Part shown: positions 1 to 5,058 of the stretch, piece by piece
Layout: each line of letters starts with the position of its first letter
Numbering within the stretch: the first letter of the stretch is position 1
NCBI GenBank assembly: GCA_030608245.1
Contig: JAUWEO010000145.1
Span: 1-5,058 of the forward strand
Reading direction: 5' to 3'
DNA length: 5,058 bases
Origin: Candidatus Latescibacterota bacterium
GTDB taxonomy: Bacteria; Latescibacterota; MVCY01
Translations under genes and position numbers: made by a program
The notes under the pieces: model-generated
Told to the model about the DNA's origin: nothing
Databases searched by the model: none
The model's input: the letters and a program-made list of their open reading frames with translations, nothing else

Positions 1-594
1 TGTGGCAAGACCCAAATCCAGTATCAGGGTGAGGAGATCGACTTGAGCAGGCCGTGGAGAAGGCTAAGGATGGTAGATGCCCTGAAACAACACGCTGATA
101 TAGATGTGGAACCGATGAGCGACGGACAACTGCTCAGCCTCCTCCGGGCCCATCACTTAGAGGTAAAAGGAAAATCTGCCAGGGGGCTTATCATCAATGC
201 ACTGTTTGAGGAGCTGGTGGAGGAAAAGCTCATCCAGCCTACATTCATCATCGGCCATCCCCGGGAGACCACCCCGTTATGCAAATCAGACCGGGAGAAT
301 CCGATCTACATCGAGAGATTTGAGCCTTTTGTGGCAGGTTGTGAATTTGGAAACGCCTACTCTGAGCTTAACGATCCGCTTCTGCAGCGAGAGCTGTTAG
401 AACAACAGGCTCAGAACCGCCAGATAGACGATGAGATTCCTCCGGTGGACAATGATTTTCTCCGGGCGATTGAATACGGAATGCCGCCTACAGGGGGATT
501 GGGATTGGGGATAGACAGGTTAGTGATGTTAATGACTAACCAGACTTCCATCAGAGATGTAATTCTATTCCCTCAGATGAGGCCCGAGTCTTAA
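1..594 (+). CDS. lysS: Lysyl-tRNA synthetase, class II, C-terminal part (5' end outside window)
   Basis: Class II LysRS charges tRNA-Lys with lysine in the cytosol using ATP. The frame is open from base 1 and ends at TAA 592-594, giving the last 197 residues, about 40% of a usual ~490-500-residue enzyme. The anticodon-binding domain and motifs 1 and 2 lie upstream of the window. Visible family signatures are HPRETTPL (fragment residues ~75-82), the stretch GNAYSELNDPLLQ used in lysine/ATP site formation, and class II motif 3, GGLGLGIDRL (165-174), with the ATP-binding Arg at 173. The tail TSIRDVILFPQMRPE is the conserved LysRS C-terminus, so the 3' end is intact. The ATG at 70 and the in-frame TTG at 43 are internal codons, not starts. 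It is first in a co-directional series but is separated from the next gene by 252 bases, so it may be a separate transcript. Identification is firm. Confidence 0.96.
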   Translation, partial: CGKTQIQYQGEEIDLSRPWRRLRMVDALKQHADIDVEPMSDGQLLSLLRAHHLEVKGKSARGLIINALFEELVEEKLIQPTFIIGHPRETTPLCKSDRENPIYIERFEPFVAGCEFGNAYSELNDPLLQRELLEQQAQNRQIDDEIPPVDNDFLRAIEYGMPPTGGLGLGIDRLVMLMTNQTSIRDVILFPQMRPES

Positions 595-614
595 GAGGAA
601 ACCTTGTTGCTGCT

Positions 615-710
615 CAAGGGATTTTCTTGACCATAAGGTTCCCAACTTCATGGAGTTAGTGGATTACACTCTCAGAGAAGAAAGGCAGGATTCTGGTGGA
701 AAATCCCTTG
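615..710. repeat. 12-bp perfect inverted repeat, wide loop, followed by a T run
   Basis: The arm CAAGGGATTTTC at 615-626 is exactly reverse-complementary to GAAAATCCCTTG at 699-710. The arms are separated by 72 nt, and the right arm is followed by CTTTTTTG (711-718). In RNA this would be a 12-bp stem capped by a long loop, then six U. It sits just after lysS and could be an unusual terminator or a leader structure. The long loop is atypical for an intrinsic terminator. No clear strong inner hairpin was seen. Function is inference. Confidence 0.4.
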
Positions 711-736
711 CTTTTTTGTCAGCAGCCCTCTATATT
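708..736 (+). promoter_or_regulatory. Possible weak sigma70-type promoter upstream of the permease gene
   Basis: TTGCTT at 708-713 and TATATT at 731-736 are separated by 17 nt. The -10 matches the consensus in 5 of 6 positions, the -35 in only 3 of 6. It would initiate about 100 nt upstream of the GTG start at 847 and could drive the permease-lolD-mcsA-mcsB run. It partly overlaps the right arm of the inverted repeat at 699-710. Such matches occur by chance, so this is a candidate only. Confidence 0.2.
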
Positions 737-846
737 ATTATCAAGTGGTTGACCTTTGAGTTCAAGCCTGTGCAGCTTTTAAAAGAACCAATTGGAAAAT
801 GCTTCTGTAAAGTCTTAGACTCGCAGTAATCATTTCTGGGGAATTT

Positions 847-2082
847 GTGGCCTCTTATGAGTTTTTCCTTGCCAAAAGATATCTAAAGACGAAATGTAGA
901 GTTGGGTTTATCTCCACTACCACTTATATTTCCATTGGAGGGGTCGCCTTAGGGGTAACTGCCTTAATCATTGTGCTCTCTTTAATGAACGGTTTCTCCA
1001 CAGAGGTGCGCAGCAAACTGTTAGGGATGGATGCCCACCTGCGGGTGTTAAAATTCCATGGAGAGTGGATAGAAGACTACCAGAAAGTCGCCAGAGATAT
1101 CGAAAGGCTGTCCCATGTTGCAGCTGCCGCCCCTTTTGTTTACTGGGAGGGGATGGTGGCTTCGGCCCATTCTACCGCCGGGGTGAAAATAAAGGGGATT
1201 GACCCCACCAAGGCCAGTAAGGTAACCGATATAAACCAGAGCTTCCTCTACGGAGAGTTAAGACTGGGGACAGTGCCGGGAAAAGATTGCGGGGGCATTG
1301 CCCTCGGGAACACCTTAGCCGACCGGCTTCAGGTAAGCCTGGGAGATGAGATCTACCTGCTCAGTCCTAAAGGCACGACTCTTACGTCCCTGTGGGGTGT
1401 TCCCAAGATGAGGAAATTTGCGGTAACCGGCATTTTCCAGACCGGGCTTTACGACTTTGACGCATCCTTAGTCTGTATCTCCATCCCGTCTGCGCAGCGT
1501 CTTCTCAGTTCGGAAAACGCAGTCACCGGCATCGAGGTTAAGTTAGATGATATTTACAAAGTTGGCGCTGCAACGAGGCAGATCAACAAGGCCCTGGGCT
1601 ACCCCTATTATACCCTCACCTGGGAGCAGATGTACTGACAGTTGTTCAAATGGATGAAATTGGAAAAATGGGGGAGCTTCATTGTGTTGTGTCTGATTAT
1701 CCTGGTTGCTGCCTTCAGCATAATTAGCACCTTAGTTATGATGGTGATGGAAAAAACCAGGGAAATCGGCATCCTGAAGGCTATGGGGGCCACTTCCAAG
1801 AGCATAAGAAAGATCTTCATGTGGCAAGGGTTAGTTACCGGACTCCTGGGGACAGCATCAGGGTGTATCATTGGGTATTTGCTGTGCTGGGTCCAACAGA
1901 ATTTCAAACTGATCTCCCTTCCAGCTGATATTTACATAATCAGTGCAGTGCCTGTGAATATGCGAGTATGGGACTTCATCTGTATTTCAGCAGGGAGTTT
2001 GGCAATATGTTTTCTTGCCTCTCTTTATCCTGCCAATAAGGCGGCCTCCTTACAGCCTGTGGAGGCAATCAGGTATGAATGA
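847..2082 (+). pseudogene. lolC: LolC/LolE-family lipoprotein-releasing ABC permease, interrupted by in-frame TGA
   Basis: This family forms the inner-membrane part of LolCDE, which extracts lipoproteins for transfer to LolA. Two halves in the same frame join into one protein: 263 codons, TGA at 1636-1638, then 147 codons to TGA 2080-2082. Read through, it is 411 residues, the normal family length. Domains in order: short cytoplasmic N-terminus, TM1 (~27-47, ending LSLMNGF), a periplasmic domain (~50-265), TM2 (~276-300), the coupling segment EKTREIGILKAMGA (302-315), TM3 (~328-349), TM4 (~377-394) and the classic ending PVEAIRYE. GTG 847 is preceded by GGGGAA (837-842) and gives the expected N-terminus. 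The stop falls in TWEQMY-stop-QLFKWMKLEKW, where relatives have Arg (NRxLF). A CGA to TGA change would explain it. No good Shine-Dalgarno precedes TTG 1642 or ATG 1654, so reinitiation looks poor. MacB-type permeases are less likely given the length and motifs. Nonsense mutation, base error and readthrough are all possible. Confidence 0.85.
1636..1638 (+). other. Premature in-frame TGA within the permease gene
   Basis: The codon after Tyr263 is TGA, followed by C. UGA-C is a relatively leaky stop context. No frame change occurs on either side, and conserved protein sequence resumes at once. The same frame ends in TGA at its natural C-terminus (2080-2082), and mcsA also ends in TGA, so TGA reads as stop in this genome. 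No Sec-type hairpin is obvious just downstream, and the aligned residue in relatives is Arg, not Cys. Confidence 0.85.
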
Positions 2083-2752
2083 GAATGTCTTGGAAGCACG
2101 TGAGATATATAAGAGCTATCCTACGGCCGATGGGCAGATAGATGTGTTGTTAGGAATTAACCTGGCGATCAAGAGAGGGGAGATTGTCGCTGTGGTGGGT
2201 CCTTCCGGGGTGGGAAAGAGCACCTTGCTTCACATCCTGGGAATTCTGGATCGCCCCACCCGGGGGCAGTTGCGGATTGATTCCACCCAGGTCTCCTCCC
2301 TCTCCGATGATCAGTTAGCCAAACTGAGAAATAGCACTGTAGGGTTTGTGTTCCAGTTCCACTACCTGCTGCCAGAGCTCTCCGCCCTGGAGAATGTGAT
2401 GATGCCAGGGATGATCGCTGGCAAGAAAGCAGAGGAGTTAATTGAACCAGCAAGAGAACTGTTGGGCAGAGTAGGGCTGGCAGAGAGGGAATCTCATAGA
2501 CCTAATCAGCTCTCAGCCGGAGAGCAACAGCGGGTAGCTATAGTCCGGGCTCTGATTAACAATTCCAAGGTGGTTCTGGCCGATGAGCCCTCCGGCAATT
2601 TGGACTTTACCAACAGTCAGACTCTACATGCCTTACTCTGGGAGCTTTCCAGAACTCTGGAAAAGACCTTTGTTATCGCTACCCACAACCTGGAGCTTGC
2701 CCGCAAGGCCGACAGAGTATTGGAGCTAAGGAACGGGAAAATTGTAAACTAA
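2075..2752 (+). CDS. lolD: LolD-type lipoprotein-releasing ABC transporter ATP-binding subunit
   Basis: This cytoplasmic ATPase powers the LolC/E permease in lipoprotein release from the inner membrane. The 225-residue product is the usual LolD length. ABC motifs appear in order: Walker A GPSGVGKST (42-50), a Q-loop in VGFVFQFHYLLPELSALENV (the FQFHxLLPEL form typical of LolD), signature LSAGEQQR (146-153, with Ala for the first Gly of the usual LSGGEQQR), Walker B VVLADEP with Asp170 and catalytic Glu171, D-loop SGNLD, and switch His204 in ATHN. ATG 2075 is chosen because GGAGG (2061-2065) lies 9 nt upstream and the protein then starts MNENVLEAREIYKSY as expected. The frame is open further upstream, but only across the permease coding region. 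It overlaps the permease stop by 8 nt, which implies translational coupling and supports the pairing. The signature Ala is mild and probably compatible with activity. FtsE/MacB-type ATPases are related alternatives, less likely with this neighbour. Confidence 0.93.
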   Translation: MNENVLEAREIYKSYPTADGQIDVLLGINLAIKRGEIVAVVGPSGVGKSTLLHILGILDRPTRGQLRIDSTQVSSLSDDQLAKLRNSTVGFVFQFHYLLPELSALENVMMPGMIAGKKAEELIEPARELLGRVGLAERESHRPNQLSAGEQQRVAIVRALINNSKVVLADEPSGNLDFTNSQTLHALLWELSRTLEKTFVIATHNLELARKADRVLELRNGKIVN

Positions 2753-2816
2753 GATTAGGCTACATTGATTCTCAGGTTAGATGAGATAAAAACCAGAAAA
2801 GGGGAGATGACCAAGA

Positions 2817-3308
2817 GTGTTATGTCAGAAGTGTGGTAAGAAGGCTGCGGTGATTATTCTCACTCAGATAGCGGGCAATACTAAGTCAGTTCTCTGTATG
2901 TGCGAGGGATGTGCCAAAAAAATGGGCATCTCTGAGTCGTTTGCCGATGAACAGACTCCGGAAGACATCACGGCGAAGACCAAAAAAAATACAGAGGATG
3001 AAAATCTCAAGTGCTCCAGCTGTGGTCTCACTTACGCGGAGTTCAAGGAAAATGGCCAACTGGGTTGTGGCGACTGTTACAGTGCATTTTCTACCCCCTT
3101 GGAAAAGGTCTTGACTAAACTTCATGGCAGCACTGTGCACACCGGGAAACTGCCGTTTCGCGGAAAACAACTGGGCAGGGTCAGGCGGGATATCGTTAAG
3201 TTACGCAAAGAATTGAAGGCAGCCATCGAAGGAGAACAGTTTGAACAAGCAGCTAAGCTTCGGGATGAGCTTGCCACAATGGAGAGGATGGCCCAAAGTG
3301 ACAATTGA
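2817..3308 (+). CDS. mcsA: McsA, zinc-finger activator of protein arginine kinase (UVR-motif protein)
   Basis: McsA binds and activates McsB in the protein-arginine phosphorylation and ClpCP degradation pathway in the cytosol. The 163-residue product has an N-terminal CxxC (Cys3, Cys6) paired with Cys29/Cys32, a variable linker (~40-62), a second zinc site Cys66/Cys69 and Cys84/Cys87 in CSSCGLTYAEFKENGQLGCGDCY, the conserved HGSTVHTGKLP (~103-112), and a C-terminal UVR helix pair (~122-157, with LRKELKAAIEGEQFEQAAKLRDE). All eight expected cysteines are present. GTG 2817 is the start because it yields the family N-terminus MLCQKCGKKAAV. GGGGAG at 2801-2806 lies 10 nt upstream, a rather long spacing. 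The ATG at 2808 is in another frame. It follows lolD by 64 nt and overlaps mcsB by 11 nt, so the two are almost certainly co-translated. No ctsR repressor gene precedes it, unlike in Firmicutes. Confidence 0.93.
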   Translation: MLCQKCGKKAAVIILTQIAGNTKSVLCMCEGCAKKMGISESFADEQTPEDITAKTKKNTEDENLKCSSCGLTYAEFKENGQLGCGDCYSAFSTPLEKVLTKLHGSTVHTGKLPFRGKQLGRVRRDIVKLRKELKAAIEGEQFEQAAKLRDELATMERMAQSDN

Positions 3309-4371
3309 TCAACTGGTGCACCACTTCGCTGGCTGGCTTGACAGCTCAGGTGAGTATTCAGAGATTGTGATCAGCAGCCGAGCTCGCCTGGCAAGGAATT
3401 TGGATTCTGTTCCCTTTGCCAGCCGGGCCAGCAAGGCCGAGCTCTCTCAGGTGCTCAATAGCCTCTTAGCCATCAGAGAGCAGAGTAGCTATTTGAAAGA
3501 TATCCCCTTTATTGACATAAACCAACTGTCAAAGATCGACCGGCAGATATTAGTGGAGCGGCATCTAATCAGCCCTGCCCTGGCCGAAGGGAAAGACCAA
3601 CGCCAGGGTATTCTGCTTGATGAACAAGAGGTGAAAAGCGTAATGGTCAATGAGGAAGACCATCTCAGACTTCAAGCTATCCAGTCAGGATTGCAATTAC
3701 AGGAGGTCTGGGCACTGGTGGACGGGATGGACGATGAGATCTCCCGGCTGCTGGACTACTCCTTTTCAGAAAAGTTAGGCTACCTAACTGCTTGCCCTTC
3801 CAATGTGGGTACTGGCCTGCGGGTCTCGGTTTTAATCCACCTGCCTGCTTTGGTTTTGACCCAGGAAATAGAAAAGGTCCTCCGGGCAATAGCTCAAGTG
3901 GGAATGACCGTCAGAGGGTTCTATGGCGAAGGTACAGAGGTGTTAGGTAATTTTTTCCAGATATCTAATCAAGTCACCCTGGGTAAAAGTGAGGAACAGG
4001 TTATCAAGTCGTTGATAAAGATTGTCACTGAGGTTATTGAATACGAACTGAAGGAGCGACAAACCCTGATAAAAGATGCCAGCTATCAGCTTGAGGACAA
4101 AATATGGCGGGCACTGGGAATCTTGGAAAATGCCCGATTGCTCACCACTGAGGAGTTTATGAACCTCTCCTCTGCGGTGAGGCTGGGACGAAGCATGGAG
4201 TTGATATCTTACCCAGACTTCAAAACTCTCAACCAACTTACGGTAATGGTGCAACCATCCCATCTACAGAAATTGGCTGGTAGATACTTAGAATCCTCAG
4301 AGCGGGATATTTTTAGAGCAAACATAGTGCGGAAAAGATTGCAGCAGACAACGGCAACTCCCAAGCGGTAG
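3298..4371 (+). CDS. mcsB: McsB, protein-arginine kinase
   Basis: McsB transfers phosphate from ATP to arginine side chains. In known systems phosphoarginine marks proteins for ClpC-ClpP. The 357-residue product has the phosphagen-kinase-like catalytic domain: SSRARLARN (26-34), NEEDHLR (118-124, with the acidic catalytic pair), ACPSNVGTGLR (165-175), RGFYGEGTE (206-214) and QISNQ (from 221). The C-terminal four-helix region ends with the phosphoarginine-pocket motif RDIFRA (336-341), near the position known for Geobacillus McsB. All recognised key motifs are present, so the enzyme should be active. GTG 3298 is chosen because it gives the family start (M/V)TIDQLVHHFAGWL and has GGAGAGG (3281-3287) 10 nt upstream. 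A longer TTG start at 3241 would add residues that only read mcsA out of frame. It overlaps the mcsA end by 11 nt and is followed by a 251-nt gap before the truncated clpC. Confidence 0.95.
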   Translation: MTIDQLVHHFAGWLDSSGEYSEIVISSRARLARNLDSVPFASRASKAELSQVLNSLLAIREQSSYLKDIPFIDINQLSKIDRQILVERHLISPALAEGKDQRQGILLDEQEVKSVMVNEEDHLRLQAIQSGLQLQEVWALVDGMDDEISRLLDYSFSEKLGYLTACPSNVGTGLRVSVLIHLPALVLTQEIEKVLRAIAQVGMTVRGFYGEGTEVLGNFFQISNQVTLGKSEEQVIKSLIKIVTEVIEYELKERQTLIKDASYQLEDKIWRALGILENARLLTTEEFMNLSSAVRLGRSMELISYPDFKTLNQLTVMVQPSHLQKLAGRYLESSERDIFRANIVRKRLQQTTATPKR

Positions 4372-4496
4372 TTTTGTACATTTGGCAGTTATCCAAAGCA
4401 ATTCCAAAAAGCTCAAGAAATGCCTAACTTCCCCCAAGCCGTGAAGCTTAGCAATCAATTCTCTGTTTTTTTCAGGATTCTTAAAGGCTTGCTTAG

Positions 4497-4560
4497 CCAC
4501 GAATTTCACTAATCACTCTAATTATCTATTGCCATTCGTGTTAATTCGTGCAATTAGTGG
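4497..4560. repeat. Imperfect inverted repeat (ATTCGTG/AATTAGTGG type), probable dispersed intergenic repeat
   Basis: The left arm at 4497-4515 (CCACGAATTTCACTAATCA) pairs imperfectly with the right arm at 4542-4560: the reverse complement of the right arm reads CCACTAATTGCACGAATTA, about 15 of 19 matching. Inside the right half the unit ATTCGTGT/ATTCGTGC occurs twice, 10 nt apart (4534-4540, 4544-4550). Sequences of this kind (CACGAATT with AATTCGTG and AATTAGTGG) recur between genes in many environmental bacterial genomes, in my recollection. The surrounding 4372-4622 gap of 251 bases holds this repeat, the hairpin at 4585-4597 and no supported gene. GCTTAG flanks the area at 4491-4496 and 4598-4603, but a third copy at 4446-4451 weakens any target-duplication reading. 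Confidence 0.55.
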
Positions 4561-4584
4561 TTCGGATTCTTTTGATTTTCAATT

Positions 4585-4597
4585 GCGGCTTCGCCGC
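4585..4597. repeat. Small GC hairpin upstream of clpC
   Basis: GCGGC-TTC-GCCGC forms a perfect 5-bp stem with a 3-nt loop. It lies 25 nt before the clpC ATG and 13 nt before its Shine-Dalgarno. There is no T-run straight after it (GCTTAGG follows), so it does not look like a terminator. It more likely belongs to the dispersed repeat at 4497-4560, whose right edge it would mark, or acts as a stable 5' leader structure. Confidence 0.45.
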
Positions 4598-4610
4598 GCT
4601 TAGGTTTTCT

Positions 4611-4619
4611 AAGGAGGGG
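4611..4619 (+). promoter_or_regulatory. Strong ribosome binding site deciding the clpC start
   Basis: AAGGAGGGG ends 3 nt before ATG 4623, with the AGGAGG core 5 nt away. This is the best Shine-Dalgarno in the window. It fixes the start at 4623 rather than at the in-frame GTG 4548, which lies inside the repeat. Confidence 0.85.
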
Positions 4620-4622
4620 ACA

Positions 4623-4877
4623 ATGAACAGTATGTTCACCGATAGGGTAAGAAGGGTGGTACAATTAGCCCACCAGGAGGCAAAGCGGTTGGGCCACAAA
4701 TATGTGGGCACGGAACACCTGCTGTTAGGTCTGATTAAAGGAGGGGATGGAATTGCTGTAACTGTCCTGCTCAATCTTAATTTGAATCTGGAACAACTTA
4801 CTCAGATGGTGGAGGATGCTGTGCCACCTTCTGGTGGTGCTATGGTTATGGGAAATAATCCTTTTACTGCTAAGTAA
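4623..4877 (+). pseudogene. clpC: ClpC AAA+ unfoldase, truncated within its N-terminal Clp domain
   Basis: ClpC is the ATP-driven unfoldase that feeds phosphoarginine-tagged proteins to ClpP. Only 84 codons are present, against ~810-850 in the family. The N-terminus is typical: MFTDRVRRVVQLAHQEAKRL (residues 4-23), then GHKYVGTEHLLLGLIKGGDGIAV, which is the first of the two Clp_N repeats. The frame reaches NPFTAK and hits TAA (4875-4877), just where relatives continue PFTPRAKKVLELA into the second repeat. No second repeat, Walker motif or AAA+ module follows in any frame of the remaining 181 bases. Base composition turns AT-rich at the same place, pointing to a junction from insertion, deletion or misassembly rather than a point mutation. 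A stand-alone single-repeat Clp_N protein is possible but unlikely given the position after mcsA-mcsB. As read, the product could at most be half of a substrate/adaptor-binding domain. Confidence 0.85.
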
Positions 4878-4880
4878 AAT
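4866..4880. other. Probable junction where clpC homology ends and AT-rich sequence begins
   Basis: Clp_N similarity stops at about the PFT codons (4858-4869). From ~4878 to the window end, GC is roughly 28-30% by hand count, clearly below the balanced composition of the genes upstream. No target duplication or terminal inverted repeat can be tested because the far end is outside the window. The exact breakpoint is uncertain by about 10-15 bases. Confidence 0.6.
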
Positions 4881-4986
4881 GGACGTCAATCAACTAATAT
4901 GTATTTCCCATATTCCAGAAATAAAAGAATGTTTTGAAGAGAAAATTGAAGTTGTAAAAATCAATGGCAATAGCCAAATTCTATGA
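4879..4986 (+). CDS. Hypothetical 35-residue frame in AT-rich segment, possibly the tail of a truncated gene
   Basis: I do not recognise this protein. It starts at ATG 4879, one base after the clpC remnant stop, and ends at TGA 4984-4986. The product is short and charged (ending KIEVVKINGNSQIL), with no membrane segment. No Shine-Dalgarno precedes the ATG. The frame is also open upstream through the clpC remnant, so it may equally be the C-terminal end of a foreign gene cut at the junction. Its stop overlaps the next start as ATGA, a common arrangement between co-translated genes, which is the main reason to take it seriously. Confidence 0.3.
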   Translation: MDVNQLICISHIPEIKECFEEKIEVVKINGNSQIL

Positions 4987-5058
4987 AAAATAAAAAAAAT
5001 TGGAAAGTAGAAATTCTTTCAACTTGTAAAATTTGCGGAAAGCCAATAACAGAAAAAC
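4983..5058 (+). CDS. Start of unknown protein with N-terminal CxxC zinc-type motif (3' end outside window)
   Basis: ATG 4983 overlaps the preceding TGA as ATGA. The frame stays open to the window end, giving 25 residues. It is lysine-rich (MKNKKNWKVEIL) and then shows CKICGKPITEK, with Cys16 and Cys19 as a CxxC-G knuckle. Such N-terminal CxxCGK knuckles occur in HNH endonucleases and other zinc-ribbon proteins, but 25 residues cannot decide the family. There is no Shine-Dalgarno of its own, so translation would depend on coupling to the upstream frame. The codon use is AT-rich, unlike lysS to mcsB, consistent with acquired DNA. Confidence 0.4.
   Translation, partial: MKNKKNWKVEILSTCKICGKPITEK

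Noticed and set aside
627..754. Two TTGACC -35-like hexamers (627-632 and 749-754)
   Set aside because: Neither has a TATAAT-like hexamer at 16-18 nt spacing.
650..829. 59-codon frame in the lysS-permease gap (ATG 650 to TAA 829) with a hydrophobic stretch LAFLSAALYIIIKWL
   Set aside because: No convincing Shine-Dalgarno (only AAGG about 12 nt upstream) and no recognised family. It covers one arm of the inverted repeat. It could be a small membrane protein or a gene remnant, but support is too thin for a feature.
1636..1638. TGA recoded as Trp, Gly or selenocysteine
   Set aside because: The same gene ends in TGA at the conserved family C-terminus (2080-2082) and mcsA ends in TGA, so TGA is a working stop. 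Relatives have Arg at the site, and no evident Sec-type hairpin follows.
1608..1907. Minus-strand open frame across the permease stop
   Set aside because: It lies opposite strongly conserved LolC/E sequence and has no recognisable domain, so it is a shadow frame.
4446..4472. Possible mcsB terminator (AAGC...GCTT followed by TTTTTTT at 4466-4472)
   Set aside because: The stem is only about 4 bp (AAGC at 4436-4439 region with GCTT) and the T-run is separated from it by about 15 nt, so it does not meet intrinsic terminator form.
4297..4509. Minus-strand 70-codon frame across the mcsB end and the gap
   Set aside because: It starts inside the intergenic repeat, ends inside mcsB coding sequence and shows no known motif or ribosome site.
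4548..4622. 25-codon upstream extension of clpC from GTG 4548
   Set aside because: The extension translates the repeat and hairpin. AAGGAGGGG at 4611-4619 and family similarity place the start at 4623.

Overview
The window looks like a piece of chromosome from an uncultured diderm (outer-membrane) bacterium. It carries a LolCDE-type lipoprotein-sorting ABC transporter next to the McsA/McsB/ClpC protein-arginine phosphorylation module. The order lysS - lolC/E - lolD - mcsA - mcsB - clpC, all on the plus strand, resembles what I recall from Omnitrophota-like candidate phyla. That placement is inference from memory and is not certain. Most of the window has a balanced base composition with many GTG and ATG starts and good Shine-Dalgarno sites. 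The last ~180 bases are clearly AT-rich.

Layout. Positions 1-594 hold the 3' part of lysS (class II lysyl-tRNA synthetase, cut by the window edge). A 252-base gap follows, with a 12-bp perfect inverted repeat and a possible weak promoter. Positions 847-2082 encode a full-length LolC/LolE-family permease interrupted by one in-frame TGA at 1636-1638, where homologues usually have Arg. lolD (2075-2752) overlaps the permease end by 8 nt. After a 64-nt gap come mcsA (2817-3308) and mcsB (3298-4371), which overlap by 11 nt. The 251-base gap before clpC holds an imperfect inverted repeat of the ATTCGTG/AATTAGTGG type and a small GC hairpin, which look like a dispersed intergenic repeat. clpC starts at 4623 with a strong Shine-Dalgarno but stops after 84 codons, midway through its N-terminal Clp domain. 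From about 4870 the sequence turns AT-rich and holds two short frames joined by an ATGA overlap, the second open at the window end and starting with a CxxC motif.

How the genes would work together. LolC/E plus LolD would release lipoproteins from the inner membrane for delivery to the outer membrane. McsB, activated by the zinc protein McsA, would phosphorylate arginines on damaged proteins to mark them for ClpC-ClpP. McsB and LolD keep their key catalytic motifs, but the permease and the unfoldase at this locus are both broken as read. Either the locus is decaying or disrupted by insertion, or the contig has a base error and a chimeric join. The sequence alone cannot decide between these.
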